Positions 37,701 through 49,286 are shown, counted from the stretch's first letter. The stretch is DNA of 64,000 nucleotides from Dasypus novemcinctus (GCF_030445035.2 NC_080699.1:2728001-2792000), one strand, 5' to 3'. Made by a program: numbers and translations. The notes: a model not told the origin generated them from the sequence alone.

Positions 37701-38960
37701 TTTTAGTGCTAAGAAAAGAGAGGCAGCAGGTTGCATTTCCCTCTCCCAGGCCAGTTTCTCAGGGATTCTCTTTTATGGTTCTCCTTTAAAGAGGAAACAT
37801 AGTTTAAAAATGAAGTGGTGACACATGTAAAAGCCCATCCCTCAGGCCCTGCTTTTCAACTGTGTGGAAAAGAGAGACAGACACACAGGAGACCGAGGCG
37901 TACCGCTGAAGTCAGCGCGGGGAGGAGAGCTTTACGGGAACATCCTGCTTTCCATTTCACGGTTTCATTTCGTGTCATTATTTTACAGGTCACTCCCTGC
38001 AAAGCTTTGCCTGCAGAAATGCTGCAAGCAGAGTTGGGGGGACCCAGGGCAAATAAAGGCAACGACTCGGGGCCTCCAACTCGAGTCCCAGCGCTGCGGG
38101 CCTCATCCTGGAAGCCTGACCGGCCGTCACGGGGTCGGCAGTGGGGCGACCTGCTGCTTTCGGGTAAGAAGGGTGTTACGTAGTTAAACACAGCCGCGCC
38201 TGCCCCCTCCTGCCATTGCGCGCCCCGTCCCCAGGATCGCTTCAGCCGCTTCTCGTTGGCGCTGCTTTAGCCTCCTCACCCCTCCTCTTGGTTCTTCATC
38301 GATAAACACATTTAAAGGAGGGATCAACGTCGAGAAACCAGAGCAGGCTACGAGGGCCTTAGCCAGAGTGTATCCCACCAGCCAAGACAGGCCTCCCAGG
38401 TGATCCGGGCCCCCCTCATTTTTTTCCCAAGAAGGAAAGTGAGTTCTCACAGCGGCGTTAGGACTTTGACGGGCACCCCAAGAGGGCCAGAAGCAGCATG
38501 AGGGGCACCCATCCTGCCTCCCAGGCTAGTGCTCTCTTACCATATCACTAACAAGGATCAAAAGTATAACATCGTATTACCATATCACCCTCCTCTTTAC
38601 TTACTGTTTTGTGAGAGGGAGGAGAAAAAAGAGACTCGAATAATTTGCTACAAGGAAATGAGAGTTTAGAGACCTGTTCTTAAAGCTAGAACACACTTAC
38701 TTCTTCTGCTCTGCTGCAGCAGCTGACAGTCTTCTGTGCCCCAGAAGATGGAACGCAGTCACACCGCCCAGTACACCTGCTGTGTGGGTGACGCTCCAAG
38801 GGCAGCATAACCAGATGAGGGGGTGGCCTCTTTGAGGTTAGCCCTTTTCCTTTTTAAGGGTGGTCTACCGAAGGCAGATGGATTCCCTGGAGCGTAACAA
38901 GGAAGCTGGAAATGTGGTAGTGAGGCCCCCATCCAGCAGGGAAAGGAATGCATTGTTGTT
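34800..38960. other. Intronic sequence
   Basis: Apart from the 52-bp tandem duplication I see only unique sequence, a CG/GT-alternating stretch at 37035-37095 and a MIR/L2-type end (AGGAGGCGCTCAATATAGAC) at about 36180. No gene. Confidence 0.4.
35323..35423. repeat. 52-bp tandem duplication rich in CAGGTGAG/CACCTG
   Basis: Two copies (35323-35374 and 35375-35423) start TGCACAGGTGAGCAGGACCT. Each has CACCTG and its complement CAGGTG, so four E-box cores and two CAG|GTGAG donor-like sites lie within 100 bp. Confidence 0.9.
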
Positions 38961-39356
38961 CAGGGGGACAGGAGCCCGGGGCGCCGACGGGCACGAGTGC
39001 TGAGTGGACACGAAAGGGAAAGCAGGCGGCTGCGGAGGGGCCTGAGGGCCAGGCAGAGGCGGCGAGGGCGCAAGCGTCCTGCATCCCCCTGCGCCGGGCA
39101 ACACGCGGGCCCCTTCCTCTGTCATCCCGCTTAGTCCTCATGGCCTTTAGGGATGGTTCCTATCATCCTGAAACGCGGAGAACGAGAGCCGGAGAAGTTG
39201 GATAACTAGTCCAGGCGAACCCAGCTGAAGGGGGCTGCCCCCTGCCAGGCAAAGGCATTGGCTCCGACTCCGTCCGCCTTTGCGGGACATTACGCGTGTC
39301 CGCAACACACGGCGGCGTAAAGCCACGCCGCATTTCCATCCTTCTGCGCGTGGGCC

Positions 39357-39369
39357 GGGGGGGGGGGGG
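39357..39369 (+). repeat. G13 homopolymer
   Basis: Thirteen consecutive G inside a GC-rich block. It is prone to length error and slippage. Confidence 0.9.
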
Positions 39370-39784
39370 CTCCTGCTACGGTCGGGGCTGCCTCCCGTCG
39401 CTGCAGTCGGGCCGGCCGAGCCACGAGGGCCGCGGCTCCCAGCCCCGGGAGCAGGTCAGGGGCAGGTTCTCCTGCGGGAGGCTCCGCCTGCAGCGGGCCA
39501 GGGGTGCTCCCGGGCAGAGGTGCGAGCAGGCCTTGCGGGGCCTGTCCTCTGAAGCAGCACAGGGCCCTTGTGTCCCCTGCTCCTGGCTAAAGCAGGGGGC
39601 CGGAGACGGCGTCCACCCTCAGGAGGCATGTCGGGGGAAGGGACGGCTGGGATCACAGAACATCAACGCGGGCTCTACGCCCCAAGCTCCTTCTACTTAA
39701 AAACCCTAAATTGCCCCTAACTGTTCTCCTCTCTCTTTTTGTTTTTGTTTATAAAAGTCCTAAATAGCAGGACTATATTTTATG

Positions 39785-39900
39785 GCTTGGAATGGATGTC
39801 AGAAAACTTGGTTCTAGTCTCAGCGCCACTGCCGTGGGATCTTGAGGGAGTATTTGCTTTTAAAACGGGCTTTAATTTCTTGATCCATGAAAGGAGGGTC
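39785..39900 (+). mobile_element. MIR-like SINE fragment
   Basis: GTTCTAGTCTCAGCGCCACT, GTGGGATCTTGAGGGAGT and AATTTCTTGATCCATGAAAG resemble forward MIR; diverged. Confidence 0.5.
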
Positions 39901-42900
39901 TGGTTTGTTTGCGCTCGAAGGGCTCATGCAACTCCTGAGTTGCCAGAACGGTGTCCTGTATTTAAACCCGTGTGAGCCGGCACTCCTGGGGGACAGGCAG
40001 GCTGGACGCGAGAGCCACAGGGTGGGGCCTACGTGGCAACGCCCTCCCTCCGTGTCCGCAGGTGCACACCTTGAGAGGCAGCACGCAAAGCAAGCTCCTT
40101 CTGCGGGTGACGGATGACTGCTGCACCCATGGGTGCTGTTTAGCACACGCTAAGCTGGCCGGGATCCTCAGGCGCCAGCCCAAGGACAGAAGCCCAGGCC
40201 CCTGCTCGAAGGCCACCTGGATCTGGCAGGACGGAGCAACTCCCACACGACAAACACGCGCGCCCGCCAAGTGGATGGCGAGGAGGACCGCTCCCTAGCC
40301 GCCCCTCCGGGGGCCTGTGTGGCTGCGGGCGCTTTCAGAGACCCTGTGGCCGGGGCCGCAGGAGATCAGGCTCCCAAGGACAAGAACAGCGTGTCACTGA
40401 GCACGAAGCACTCAGCGGCTCTGGGCCGGCCGACAGGCCACCCGCGGGGGAGCCACGTGCGAGGCGGCTCAGGAGCCACGGCCACGGACACCGGCCGGGA
40501 GGCCGCGCTCCCCGTTCACGCCCGCGTCTGCACTTCAGCACTTCCGTGACACAACCCTGGGCCCCGGGGGCGTGCCGTCCTGCTGTCGGAAACGGCGTGG
40601 CCTGTGCAGGTGTCCCGGCCCCCAAGCCCGAGGGGCCACCACAGAGCGGAGCCCTTCCCAGGGCCGGCTCTCAGTTTACACAACTCAGGCTCCAGGGACC
40701 CCCGCGAGGAGCCGCGCGCACTGAAGGCTGGCAACCGTCCTCCCGCCGCCCGGGGCAGCGCGTGGCGTGCAGGTGAGCCGCCTCTGTCCCCCAGTCGCCA
40801 GGACCCCAAGGGTTCCGGCTGTGTATTCAGACCTTGCTAAGCTATCAGCAGTCGCAGCAGACTTTTGTCTTACGTCAGTTTTCTGGAGGGAAAAAATAAC
40901 ACCGAAACAGACACGGAATGAACTTCTGCCCAGTTCTGTGAGAACCGCCTGGGAGGCTGTGGCAGCAGGCGGCGCCGGCTCTGTGCGGGAGTGGCCCGGG
41001 TGGGCTGGAGTCACCCACAAACACAGTTCAGCCACGTGCTGACGAAGCAGAGTCCCACGATCCCGCACTCACAGACGACCTCGGGAAGCAAGAGCCGCCC
41101 TCGAAACCAAACCGAACGCCCCGACGGAGGCCAGCTCTGCCTTTCCTAGGAATTATCGATCTCGGGTGCGGGAGTGAACCCAAGTCTCAACGATGGGGGT
41201 GAAGACAAAAGCACCTTTCAGCCCGTTCGCCGCCCTGCGTTAGAACAGCCACCGTCGCCTGAACGCCGTGCGGCGAGGAGCAGGGGCGGCTCTTACTCTG
41301 CCCTGCTCCCTCCTCGTGGACACCCCGAGCTTGTGGCTGAGCACGTTCACCCCTCGAGCCTGCGTTGCTCTCAAGCCTTGGCAACAGCTCCTGGTTCCCT
41401 CAGGAAAGTCACGCCGGAAGCACTAAGCGAAGGCGCGCCTCCAGGCTCAGCAGCGCATCCAGGCGCCAACTTCCCAACACGCGGCGGGTGACGGCCGGTG
41501 ACGGCGGGAGGAGCGCGAGCGCCCAGCGCCCTGCAGACGAGCTCGCCGGCTCCTTCCAAGGCACACGGTGATCCACAGCAGGGGGCCTCCGTGAGGCTGG
41601 CCGTGGCCACCCTGGCCTCTCTACGGTCCCACCTTCATCTACGCACGAAGCCCTCCCGCTCTGCGTAGCTGAATGGGAAGAGCACTGCTCTAGAACCCAC
41701 GGCCACCCACTCTGGTGCTAGATCAGGAGTCCTGGAAAGGGGGAAGGGAAGAGATCCTCATGATGCGGACCTCCCCAAGAGCCAGGTCACCCATCCCCGG
41801 GGAGGCGACGCTGCGCCAGGGACCCCTGCGTGCGGAGCCAGTGACGGCGCGGCTCGCCTCGCCGACCTTTCCAGTAGATGTGAGAGACCCCGCGCCGGGA
41901 GAGAGGGCCCTGGACCGGGAAAGCCACGAGCCCCAGGCAGGCCACCCCCGGGTGAAGAACAGCAGCAGCTGAAACTGGCTGCGCCCCTGGGGGACGCACC
42001 GCCACCTCGCTGAAGCCTTATGAGGCCTCTGACAAAGTGATTCCAGTGTCACGCCCGCGTCACAGCCGACGGGACTGAGGTGGGAGCATGGCTCACCTGA
42101 GCAAGAAGACGTGGCAGGTAAGCCGCGGTTTGAAGCCGGCTCCTACCTGCTAGGCCGCCCTGCCTCCTGGAGAAGCCAGTCTGAACACTTCTGCTCCAAC
42201 CCCACCCACGGGCTTTCCAGGCGGGGAATTCTGGGCGCGTGGCTAACTGGAAACGCTCACCACCGTATCCCCAGCTCAGCGCGCCGCACGGGCCAGCTGC
42301 CTGATGACGGCTGGCTGAATTCACGAACGAGCCCCTCACATTCTAGAAAGCGTCCACGTCCAAAATCTCGAGGCCAGGCTTCAAAACCTGCTAGAACCAC
42401 TAAGCCCCGAGGAGCGGGTGGCAGTGCCAGTGTCTCACCTGCCCTTTCCTCAGCTGGCTGCGGTAGGGCCCCCTCTGCCTTCCTCGGGCTGTGACAAGGA
42501 AGCGGCGCCGCTGCCGGTGGCCCTGGCACGCGGGTAGGAACGCGCCAAAGCTGGCAGCCCCGGGTGGCGAGTGCGAGCCAGGGGTGGTCCAGGCCGGGGA
42601 GGGGAGCTCTGCTGGCTGGCGGCCTCCACCGCCGACCCCTGCGAGCACCTGCTTGTGCTGCGAGCAAGGAGCAGAAGGGGACGCCAGGGCCCCTGCACCT
42701 GCCCCCGAGCAAGCGAGGACGCGCGAGCCGGCCACCAGGGCCGCCTGGGAGCACCGTTTCTCATAAACCAGTGAGAGATTTTTTATTCAGCGGAAAGACC
42801 TTTCCCAAAGCAGTAAATGAGCAACCTTGTGTGTCAGGACCGGTTTACACACCAAGAGAAAGCTCTGTGGCCCCGAAGTCCTACGCGGGGCCTGCGCCGG

Positions 42901-43114
42901 CTCCGCTCCTTCAGCCTCCCCGGCGTCGAGCTGGTGCCCGAGCCAAAGGCCGTGGCCTGCTGTATACGGGAGGCTGTGCAGCGCAGGGCGGGAGGCTCCA
43001 GGGGCCGCCGGGCGCTGGGAGGAGGCGGGGGAGCAGAGGGAGGCCCACTGCCCGCCGCCCCTCCCGGCCTTCCAGGCTCCACCGTGTCGGCTTTCGGCTG
43101 GCTCTGGCCTGGGA

Positions 43115-43482
43115 GCGCCAGCGCCTCCAGGTGGGGTGGGCCCCCGTGTGCCCCTTGCCAGCCCCTCCGAGGTGGGGTGGGCCCCCGTGTGCCCCTCGCC
43201 AGCGCCTCCAAGGTGGGGTGGGCCCCCGTGTGCCCCTCGCCAGCGCCTCCGAGGTGGGCCCCGTGTGCCCCTCGCCAGCGCCTCCAAGGTGGGGTGGGCC
43301 CCCGTGTGCCCCTCGCCAGCCCCTCCAAGGTGGGGTGGGCCCCCGTGTGCCCCTTGCCAGCCCCTCCAAGGTGGGCCCCCGTGTGCCCCTCGCCAGCACC
43401 TCCGAGGTGGGCCCCGTGTGCCCCTCGCCAGCGTCTGTGAGAAGCGGTGGGCCCAGGTGTGCCCCTCGCCAGCCTCCGTGGC
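43115..43482. repeat. GC-rich minisatellite, about nine copies of a 35/41-bp unit
   Basis: Each unit contains CCCCGTGTGCCCCTCGCCAG followed by CGCCTCCAAGG. Two length classes alternate: 41 bp with GGTGGGGTGGGC and 35 bp with GGTGGGC. The last two units are degenerate. It explains the long repetitive open frames on both strands around 42560-43660, which are not genes. Confidence 0.95.
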
Positions 43483-43809
43483 TGGCAGGGTGCCATGTGG
43501 CGGCCCCGAGGTCCCCGCCCTCTCCCCACTGCCCAGGGCGCTCTCAGCCAGCCCGGCCCACGCCCCCTCCTCTTCTGTGCCCACCAGGCCTGGACGGGCA
43601 GTTCACTCCCACCCGTCTCGCTCTGAGCACAGCCAGGCCAGGCGGCCGACCATTTTGCTAAACATTGTTAGCTTTATCCTTCAGCTGGAAATACTGATGC
43701 CCCCCACAGACAATTACTTTGCGACGCTCACCCAGCTAGTAGGTGAGAAGAAGAGGGTTTGAATGCAGGGCTAACTATAAAAATTTGCATTAGATTGGGC
43801 CACGTTATT

Positions 43810-43950
43810 GTATCTCTAAGACTCAGTTTTCCTTATTTGTGGAATGGGGGCAAATATTGCTTCCTCACCTGATTTCTGCAGGGATTACATAAAATATGTA
43901 ATGAAAGCGGCAAGTACGTTCCAGGGCTCAATAAACACTTGTCCCTCCCT
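43810..43950 (+). mobile_element. MIR SINE
   Basis: ACTCAGTTTTCCTTATTTGT, GAATGGGGGCAAATATTGCT and CAGGGCTCAATAAACACTTG are MIR in forward order. A reversed MIR-like piece (CACCCAGCTAGTAGGTGAGA) lies at about 43690-43765. Confidence 0.8.
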
Positions 43951-43959
43951 TCCTCCAGT

Positions 43960-46900
43960 CGTCTGGACCAGAGTCGGTCCGTTTTACCTGGTTCCACTCG
44001 GCCGTGTGATCGCCACCCCCACCTGTGTGAGGGACCAGGTCCCTGCAGGGTGTTTTTCTCTTGCCCACAGAGCCTAGTACAGTGTAAGGGAAAGAGGCAT
44101 TAAAATTCAGAAAAGCAGTTACAACAGTTCCCAAACAAAGAAGGAGTAGAATTAGTTCAGAATGGTTCAGCTGCCCTGCTTAGGAGGCCAAAGCGACCTT
44201 TCAGATTTCCTTCTAGGTCTGCTGAGATTAAGCGGCAGCCCTGAAAACAAACACAAACGCACAGCTACAAAAACGGAAGCAGCGAGTCGGGACAACTCCT
44301 TCAGCCCTGTTTGCACACGACGTCCAGAGGCATAAAAGCCTCCTCTGTTTGCTGGGTCGACGCGCATGCTCCCAGGTACCGGCAGCCATAGGGCGCCCAC
44401 CTCCAGGATTTAGGAAAACTCGAGGTATGCCCCCGGCAACGACACTGTTTCAAAGACAGCGCGTCCCTTCTCTAAACAGACACGGACCCAAACAAGCAAG
44501 AGGCGGCGGCTCACACGTAACGTCACCGCGCTGTCCAAGCCAGCTTTCGCCAATTTCGGGTGAAGGACTGTGCCAGCTCCTCTCTCTGTTGAAGCCTTTT
44601 TACCTTCGTGCGTTCTTACAACTAGACTTACTTGAAAGAAGTGGTGAGAGGGTCCTGGATGGACAAGAACTCTGCCTTGATTGCTTTGTTCTGGGAAAGT
44701 GCACAAAAAGAGGTCAGTTCCTAGGGAAGTGACGGCTGCAGATCTAAATAATGTAAACCCTGCTGTCGGTGTCCTGGGAGGACGTTTGTCACTGGCACAG
44801 CGGAGACACCCAGAGCTTCCCGGGGTGCCGCCTTGCGCTCAGCCCCCGCAGGCACCCCCTCCACCGCTCAGGTTTTGAACTGTTCATCGGAAATGTGACT
44901 GTTACCAGTTGGGAATCATCAGGGAGCTCGGCAATGATTTACCTTGTTTGACTTCCATAAAGCTCAGAATTAACATCTTGGGCTAAAGCTGACAGTATTT
45001 AGCTTTCCCATGCCCCGTGTGCAAATGACCGTCCTAGAGCCCCCAAGGCGCCCGGCTGGACGCATCTCCCCACGGCTTCCCAGGCTCGCGGGGCCCATCC
45101 GGGGCGTGCGTCCAGAGCTTCCCACGGCGCCGGGCACCCTACTGAGAGGGCCCACGGGAGCCCGGTCCTATCTGGACAACACTAAACTTGGCATGCCGGT
45201 CCTCCTCTTAAACCATTTCGAGCACACTGGCTAAAGGCTCAGTACTTTTAATCCCTGGAAAGACGGGCACGGCCATCCGTTGTTTACCAGCCTGTCACCG
45301 GCAAACCTCGTCCCAAGGCCACGCATTCCTGCAGTTGGCCTGCCTGGAAACTCAGGCTCATTCGCTTTTCTCAATAAGACGGGGCAGTGTTTCACGCGCT
45401 GTTGTACAGAGGACCCTGCGGTGGCTAGTCCTGAGTCACGCCGCTGGATGCAGACCCCTAGTCCGAGCTGCTTTCTTTAGTCCACACCATGTTAGAAAGA
45501 GATCATCTCAGAAGCCAAGATGACTTGGAACCACTTATCTACCTGTCCCAGCAACACGGTCTACACAGAGAGCACAAGCTCGACTCGGGCAAAGGGGGAC
45601 GACGAGTGCTGTACCCAGACGCTCCAGACCTTACTCTTCAGGGGCCAGCGGCTCTGCAGTTGCACGGGCCATTCGGAGCGCCAAACACACTTCTCCAGAA
45701 ACCGACTCAGTGCCAGGGGCTAGACAGGCAGATCGCGCAGCCCGCGACCCGGGCCCTCGCGCAGCGCCTGCAGCATCGGGCCCCCTGGACTTGTGCTCGA
45801 GCTCAAAGAAGTGGCCCAGCGGGGGCTGCAGACCCCAGCTCCCCAGGACAGCACCGGGCTGGCCCGGAGGGCCCCCTGCATTGTGCTGGAAACTTAGGCT
45901 CTTGCCTGACCAACACCGTCCATTCCCCTGCAGTCCAGCGCCCCTCAAAGTCATCGCTATCCCGCAGAACCGCTCTCACCCCCATTCCTTCATTAATTCA
46001 GCCAAGATCACTCGCTGCACACAAGGCGTTGTACGAGAAGGTATGCGGAAAGCAGAGCTGTCATCCGCAGACACTGTTACATGTTTGATTTCAGAGGCTC
46101 GATATCCCCTCCCTTTCTCTGAAGGACATTTAGTCACTTATGGCACACGGATTAACTAGTAAAGTGGCCCATGCCACACTGCCCGCCCACATCAGTCTGG
46201 TTATGGACACATCAAGAAGGAATTCTGAGCAAAGACTTTCAAATCAGTAGTGCCTCAGAGAAGTGGAGGCGCCCACTCCAGGGACACCCGCACATGTCAC
46301 CTGTTGAGCGAAGCAGGGCCCAAATGCTGAGCCGCTCTTGGGACACAGCGCTGTCAGGCTACCACGGTCCTGGCGTCACCATGCCAGGCACCGAGGCGCC
46401 AGCTTTACAAGGAAGCGTGGAGAGGGGTTCCCGGGGATCTCCTGACTCACCTGCCCCCACCACCACCACTGCGCTCCGGAGGGGCTCCCCTAGGGGAGGC
46501 TTTCGGGGACGGCTGGTGGTCAGGAAGGAAAGCAGAGGCCGTCCTAGCGCCCCCGGCCTCTGCCGCAGGCGGCCCGCTCACGTCCCGCTTGGACGTCGCT
46601 ATTGGAAAGTTACATTATCCACCGACGGGGCCTTCACTGTGCACCCTGAAACCCCCAGGTAAAAGAAGCAGCCTCGTCTCATTTCCCGGGGGTAGAAAGG
46701 CGAATGCCAAAGGCATAAGCCATCAGCAGACGTGCCAGCGTCCTCGCACGGGCGGAACGCGAAGGCCACGCCGGAGGACTGAGTCTGGGCACCCGGACAG
46801 AAGTGGCCGTTCCCACTGGGCACGGGGCTGGCTGCCTCGTTTGTGGGTCCTCCCCAAATCACTGACCAGGGGACTGCGAAGCACACGGTCAAGGCATTTA

Positions 46901-47850
46901 GAGCCCGGGGCTGCAGGGCCGCAGTACTCCATCTCTCCATCTGAGCAATTCCTGTCCCCCTCCGCCCGGCATCTCTCTCTCACAAGACAAACTCCCACTG
47001 CCCTCCTAGGGCATTTCAGGAGAGCGGGGTGAGAGCAGGTGGTAAGGAAGGGACACCGGCCTCGAAGCCCTGGAGTAGCCCCACAGGCTCTCTGTGTTCA
47101 AGGGAGGCCAGAGCAGGGAACCGGGGCAGTTGGGACTGTTCGTTATGCTTCGTCTGGAACTGGAGTCAGGAAGCTGCGATCCTGGGCGCCCCAAGCCACT
47201 GCGCCAGCGGTGGGGAGAAGGGCATCCCCTAGCCCCAGGGCTTGCCGGAAACTGTCTTCGAGGACCCAGGCCCGGGAGGAGAGGGAGCCGGAGCAGAACA
47301 CCCCGTGTACCTGGCTGGAGACGGCCCCCTGCCCAGAGCTCCTTGTCAGGCTCTGGTGAGGTGCTTGGCGGGCACTTGGGAACTCTGGGGCGTGCGTGGC
47401 CATTTCCTGCCGTGGGCAAAGCAGAGCTGTACTGTGGCACACCTGGCGCTCCAGGGGCCCCACATGCCAGAAGCAGGATGCCTCGTGGCTGTGCAGGGCC
47501 GCCTTCTACCCAGAGGCCGCCGGCCGGCGGGCAGTCACCTGACCACGGCTGGGGACCTCCAGTGATGGCGCGGGTCCGCCCCCTGGGTGGGGAGCCCTTT
47601 AACCACCAGGGCTTTGGGGTCTGACACCAGCAGAGGCTGAAGAGTGGCCCCCCTGGTGACCACTGTAGGTCAGCACTACTGATCAATGAGCCTAGAAAAA
47701 GAGGGGAACGGCCGGGGACCAAAGGAAATCGGGTAACGTGCGGGAATATTTCCTGGCCGGCCTATCTCTGGGATATTCCCCCCAAATTTGTTCTGGACAC
47801 TCAGGGTACGTGCTCTAAGGTACAGATTCCTACTGATGCTCTTTTAACCC
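43960..47850. other. Intronic sequence downstream of MAML2 exon 1
   Basis: Mixed composition with a GC-rich part from 46400 to 47650. No named repeats beyond a weak L2-like piece near 44010-44110. Frames up to 238 codons match no family. Confidence 0.4.
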
Positions 47851-48205
47851 AAAGAGCCCGGGCCATGTCCAAGTGGGGAGGACAGTGGGGCGGGAAGGAA
47901 GAGCCTGGACCCTGGTCAGCCGCGCAGGGCCGCCCGAGCAGCGGGTCCCAGCGGCTTCTCAAGGGCCGGCTCCTGCCAGTCGGGGCCTCTGCGCCCACCA
48001 GCTTTGCTCCCCAGGGCCTCGGCGGCCCCAGACGCGCACCCGATAGGCAGTGCCCGCCACGTGGCTGCAGGCCCACGCGTGAGCGCCCCGCCACGACCGG
48101 CAGGCGGTCGAGGCGCAGAGCGCACGCGCCCGGCCTCCGGGCGCAGGTGGCACCCGGCCGCCTGCGCGCCCCCCACGCCCCCCACCCGAGGGCCCGGGGC
48201 CTTAC

Positions 48206-48667
48206 CGCCATCAGGGCCGAGTTGCGCTGGTCCGCGGGGGTCGAGGCGGGCGCCTGCTGCTCCCCGTTGAGCCCGCCGCCATCGCCGCCGCCGGTCAGCA
48301 GGTGCTGGTGGCGGTGGTAGTCGGGCGGGGGCGCCGCGGCGGCCGGGGGCGCGGCGGGGGCGGGCGGGGGCGCGGCGGCGGGGGCCTTGGCCTGCTTGCC
48401 GGCCTTGCGGGCGCCCTGGCCGTGCTGGACCAGGCTCAGCAGCTGCAGGGTGCTCTCGCGCTCGCGGTCGGAGCTCTCGGCGCGCCCGCGCTCGTAGCGT
48501 CCCTCGCAGCTCAGGTGGTGCTGGCGGCACACGGCGATGCGCGCCCGCAGGCGCTCCACGATGGCGCTGTGCACCCGCGGGGCGCCCGCGCCCCCGCCGA
48601 GCAGCCCCGCCCCGGGCGCCCCCCCGAGCCCGCCCGCGGGCGCCTGCGGCGGCGCAGTGTCCCCCAT
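48206..48667 (-). CDS. MAML2: MAML2 (mastermind-like 2), first coding exon
   Basis: This exon encodes the N-terminal 154 residues of a Mastermind-like transcriptional co-activator. It starts MGDTAPPQAPAGG. Residues about 32-90 form the basic helical Notch-binding region (RVHSAIVERLRARIAVCRQH at 31-50, then a conserved CEGRYERG and DRERESTLQLLSLVQHGQ). In the family this helix lies in the groove made by the Notch intracellular domain and RBPJ/CSL; later exons recruit p300/CBP in the nucleus. Residues 95-116 are a Pro/Ala tract, followed by a short Tyr/His-rich stretch and a Gly-rich stretch. The exon ends DQRNSALMA at a GCG|GTAAGG donor in phase 0. The ATG context is GAGATGG (purine at -3, G at +4). 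The human exon 1 product is about 171 residues as I recall it; the difference lies in the low-complexity part. The open frame runs on to 47801 but that is intron. Identity is near certain, since the helix matches MAML2 rather than MAML1 or MAML3. Confidence 0.97.
48262..48350 (+). other. Position equivalent to human mir-1260b, antisense to MAML2 exon 1 (not conserved)
   Basis: From memory, the human mir-1260b hairpin (11q21) is the antisense of the MAML2 exon 1 segment encoding the PPPDYHHHHQQHLL...GGINGE region. The same codons lie here at about 48262-48350. The part matching the mature miRNA (48270-48288) reads AGCCCGCCGCCATCGCCGC, against AUCCCACCACUGCCACCAU in human. It differs at two positions in the seed and at several outside it. 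I therefore record the position but do not call an RNA gene. Confidence 0.5.
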
Positions 48668-48744
48668 CTCGCTGGACGCGGGCCCGCTGGCGCTGGGACG
48701 GCGAGTGGCGGCGGGCGGCGCGGGCCGATCCGGGGCAGTGCGGC

Positions 48745-48762
48745 TCAGTGCTCAGCGCCCAT
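48745..48762 (-). promoter_or_regulatory. Upstream ORF in MAML2 leader (5 codons, MGAEH)
   Basis: An ATG 77 nt before the MAML2 start region opens a five-codon frame ending in TGA. Its context has C at -3 and G at +4, so it would be read weakly to moderately. It lies in the leader only if transcription starts above 48762. Short upstream frames of this kind commonly reduce translation of the main frame; that effect is inferred here. Confidence 0.45.
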
Positions 48763-49286
48763 GGGCGGGGGGCTCCGGCGGCGGGCGACGAGGCTGCGCG
48801 GGCGGGCGGGGGGCGCCGCGGGGTCCACGCGGGCAGGGCCGCGGGCGCTCTCGACGCGGCGCCCGGGGCTCGGCAGTCCAGGGCGGTCGGGGGGGCTCCC
48901 GCGGGCCGGCCCCTCACCTGCGGCTTCCGCCCGGCTCCTCGGGCGTCTCCTCGGTCCGCGGCCCGTGGGCGTCCCCGCGCGCGTGTCCCGGCGGGCGGGC
49001 GCGGGGCCACGCGGGGCGCGGGGCTCGGGGCGCGCTCCCCGGCCGCCCGGGCTCGCTCGGGGCCGCCCGGCGGCTCCCGCGGCCCGGCCCCCGCCCCGGC
49101 CGAGCGCGCAGACCGGCCTCCCGCGGGCAGGCACGCGCCGCCGCCAACTCCCAAACTTCGGCCGCCGGCGCCGCGCCCGCTCCCCGGCCCGGCGCGTCCC
49201 GCGTGCGCGCGGAGCCGCGGTCCCCGCCGCCGCCTCGAGCCGCCGGGAGCTCGGGTCCTGCGGGCGCCGCGCGCGGAGCCGGCGCG

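Larger units (their letters stand above)
38960..43110. other. GC/CpG-rich intronic block
   Basis: Alternating CpG-rich segments (38960-39680, 40000-41600, 41750-42760) surround the MIR piece at 39785. Many frames on both strands, none matching a family. No splice-bounded exon is evident. Confidence 0.4.
1..48205 (-). other. MAML2: MAML2 intron 1, 5' portion
   Basis: The interval starts at the exon 1 donor (GTAAGG at 48205-48200 on the minus strand) and runs off the window without any sequence I recognise as MAML2 exon 2. Intron 1 is very long in other mammals, so this is expected. In human tumours with CRTC1-MAML2 and related fusions, breakpoints fall in this intron and the exon 1 helix is lost. 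No other coding gene is supported inside it; contents are listed separately as repeats and GC-rich blocks. Confidence 0.9.

Noticed and set aside
42564..43661. 365-codon plus-strand frame and antisense frames with repeated peptide motifs
   Set aside because: The repeats come from the minisatellite whose DNA repeats are equally open on both strands; no start context or homology.
47801..48205. Extension of the MAML2 frame past the exon 1 donor
   Set aside because: Sequence similarity to MAML2 ends exactly at NSALMA, where a GTAAGG donor lies; the rest is intron.
47916..49154. 412-codon minus-strand open frame overlapping MAML2 exon 1
   Set aside because: It is a shifted frame of the real exon and its leader. 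Its translation of the exon is the out-of-frame reading, Arg/Ala-rich, with no domain.
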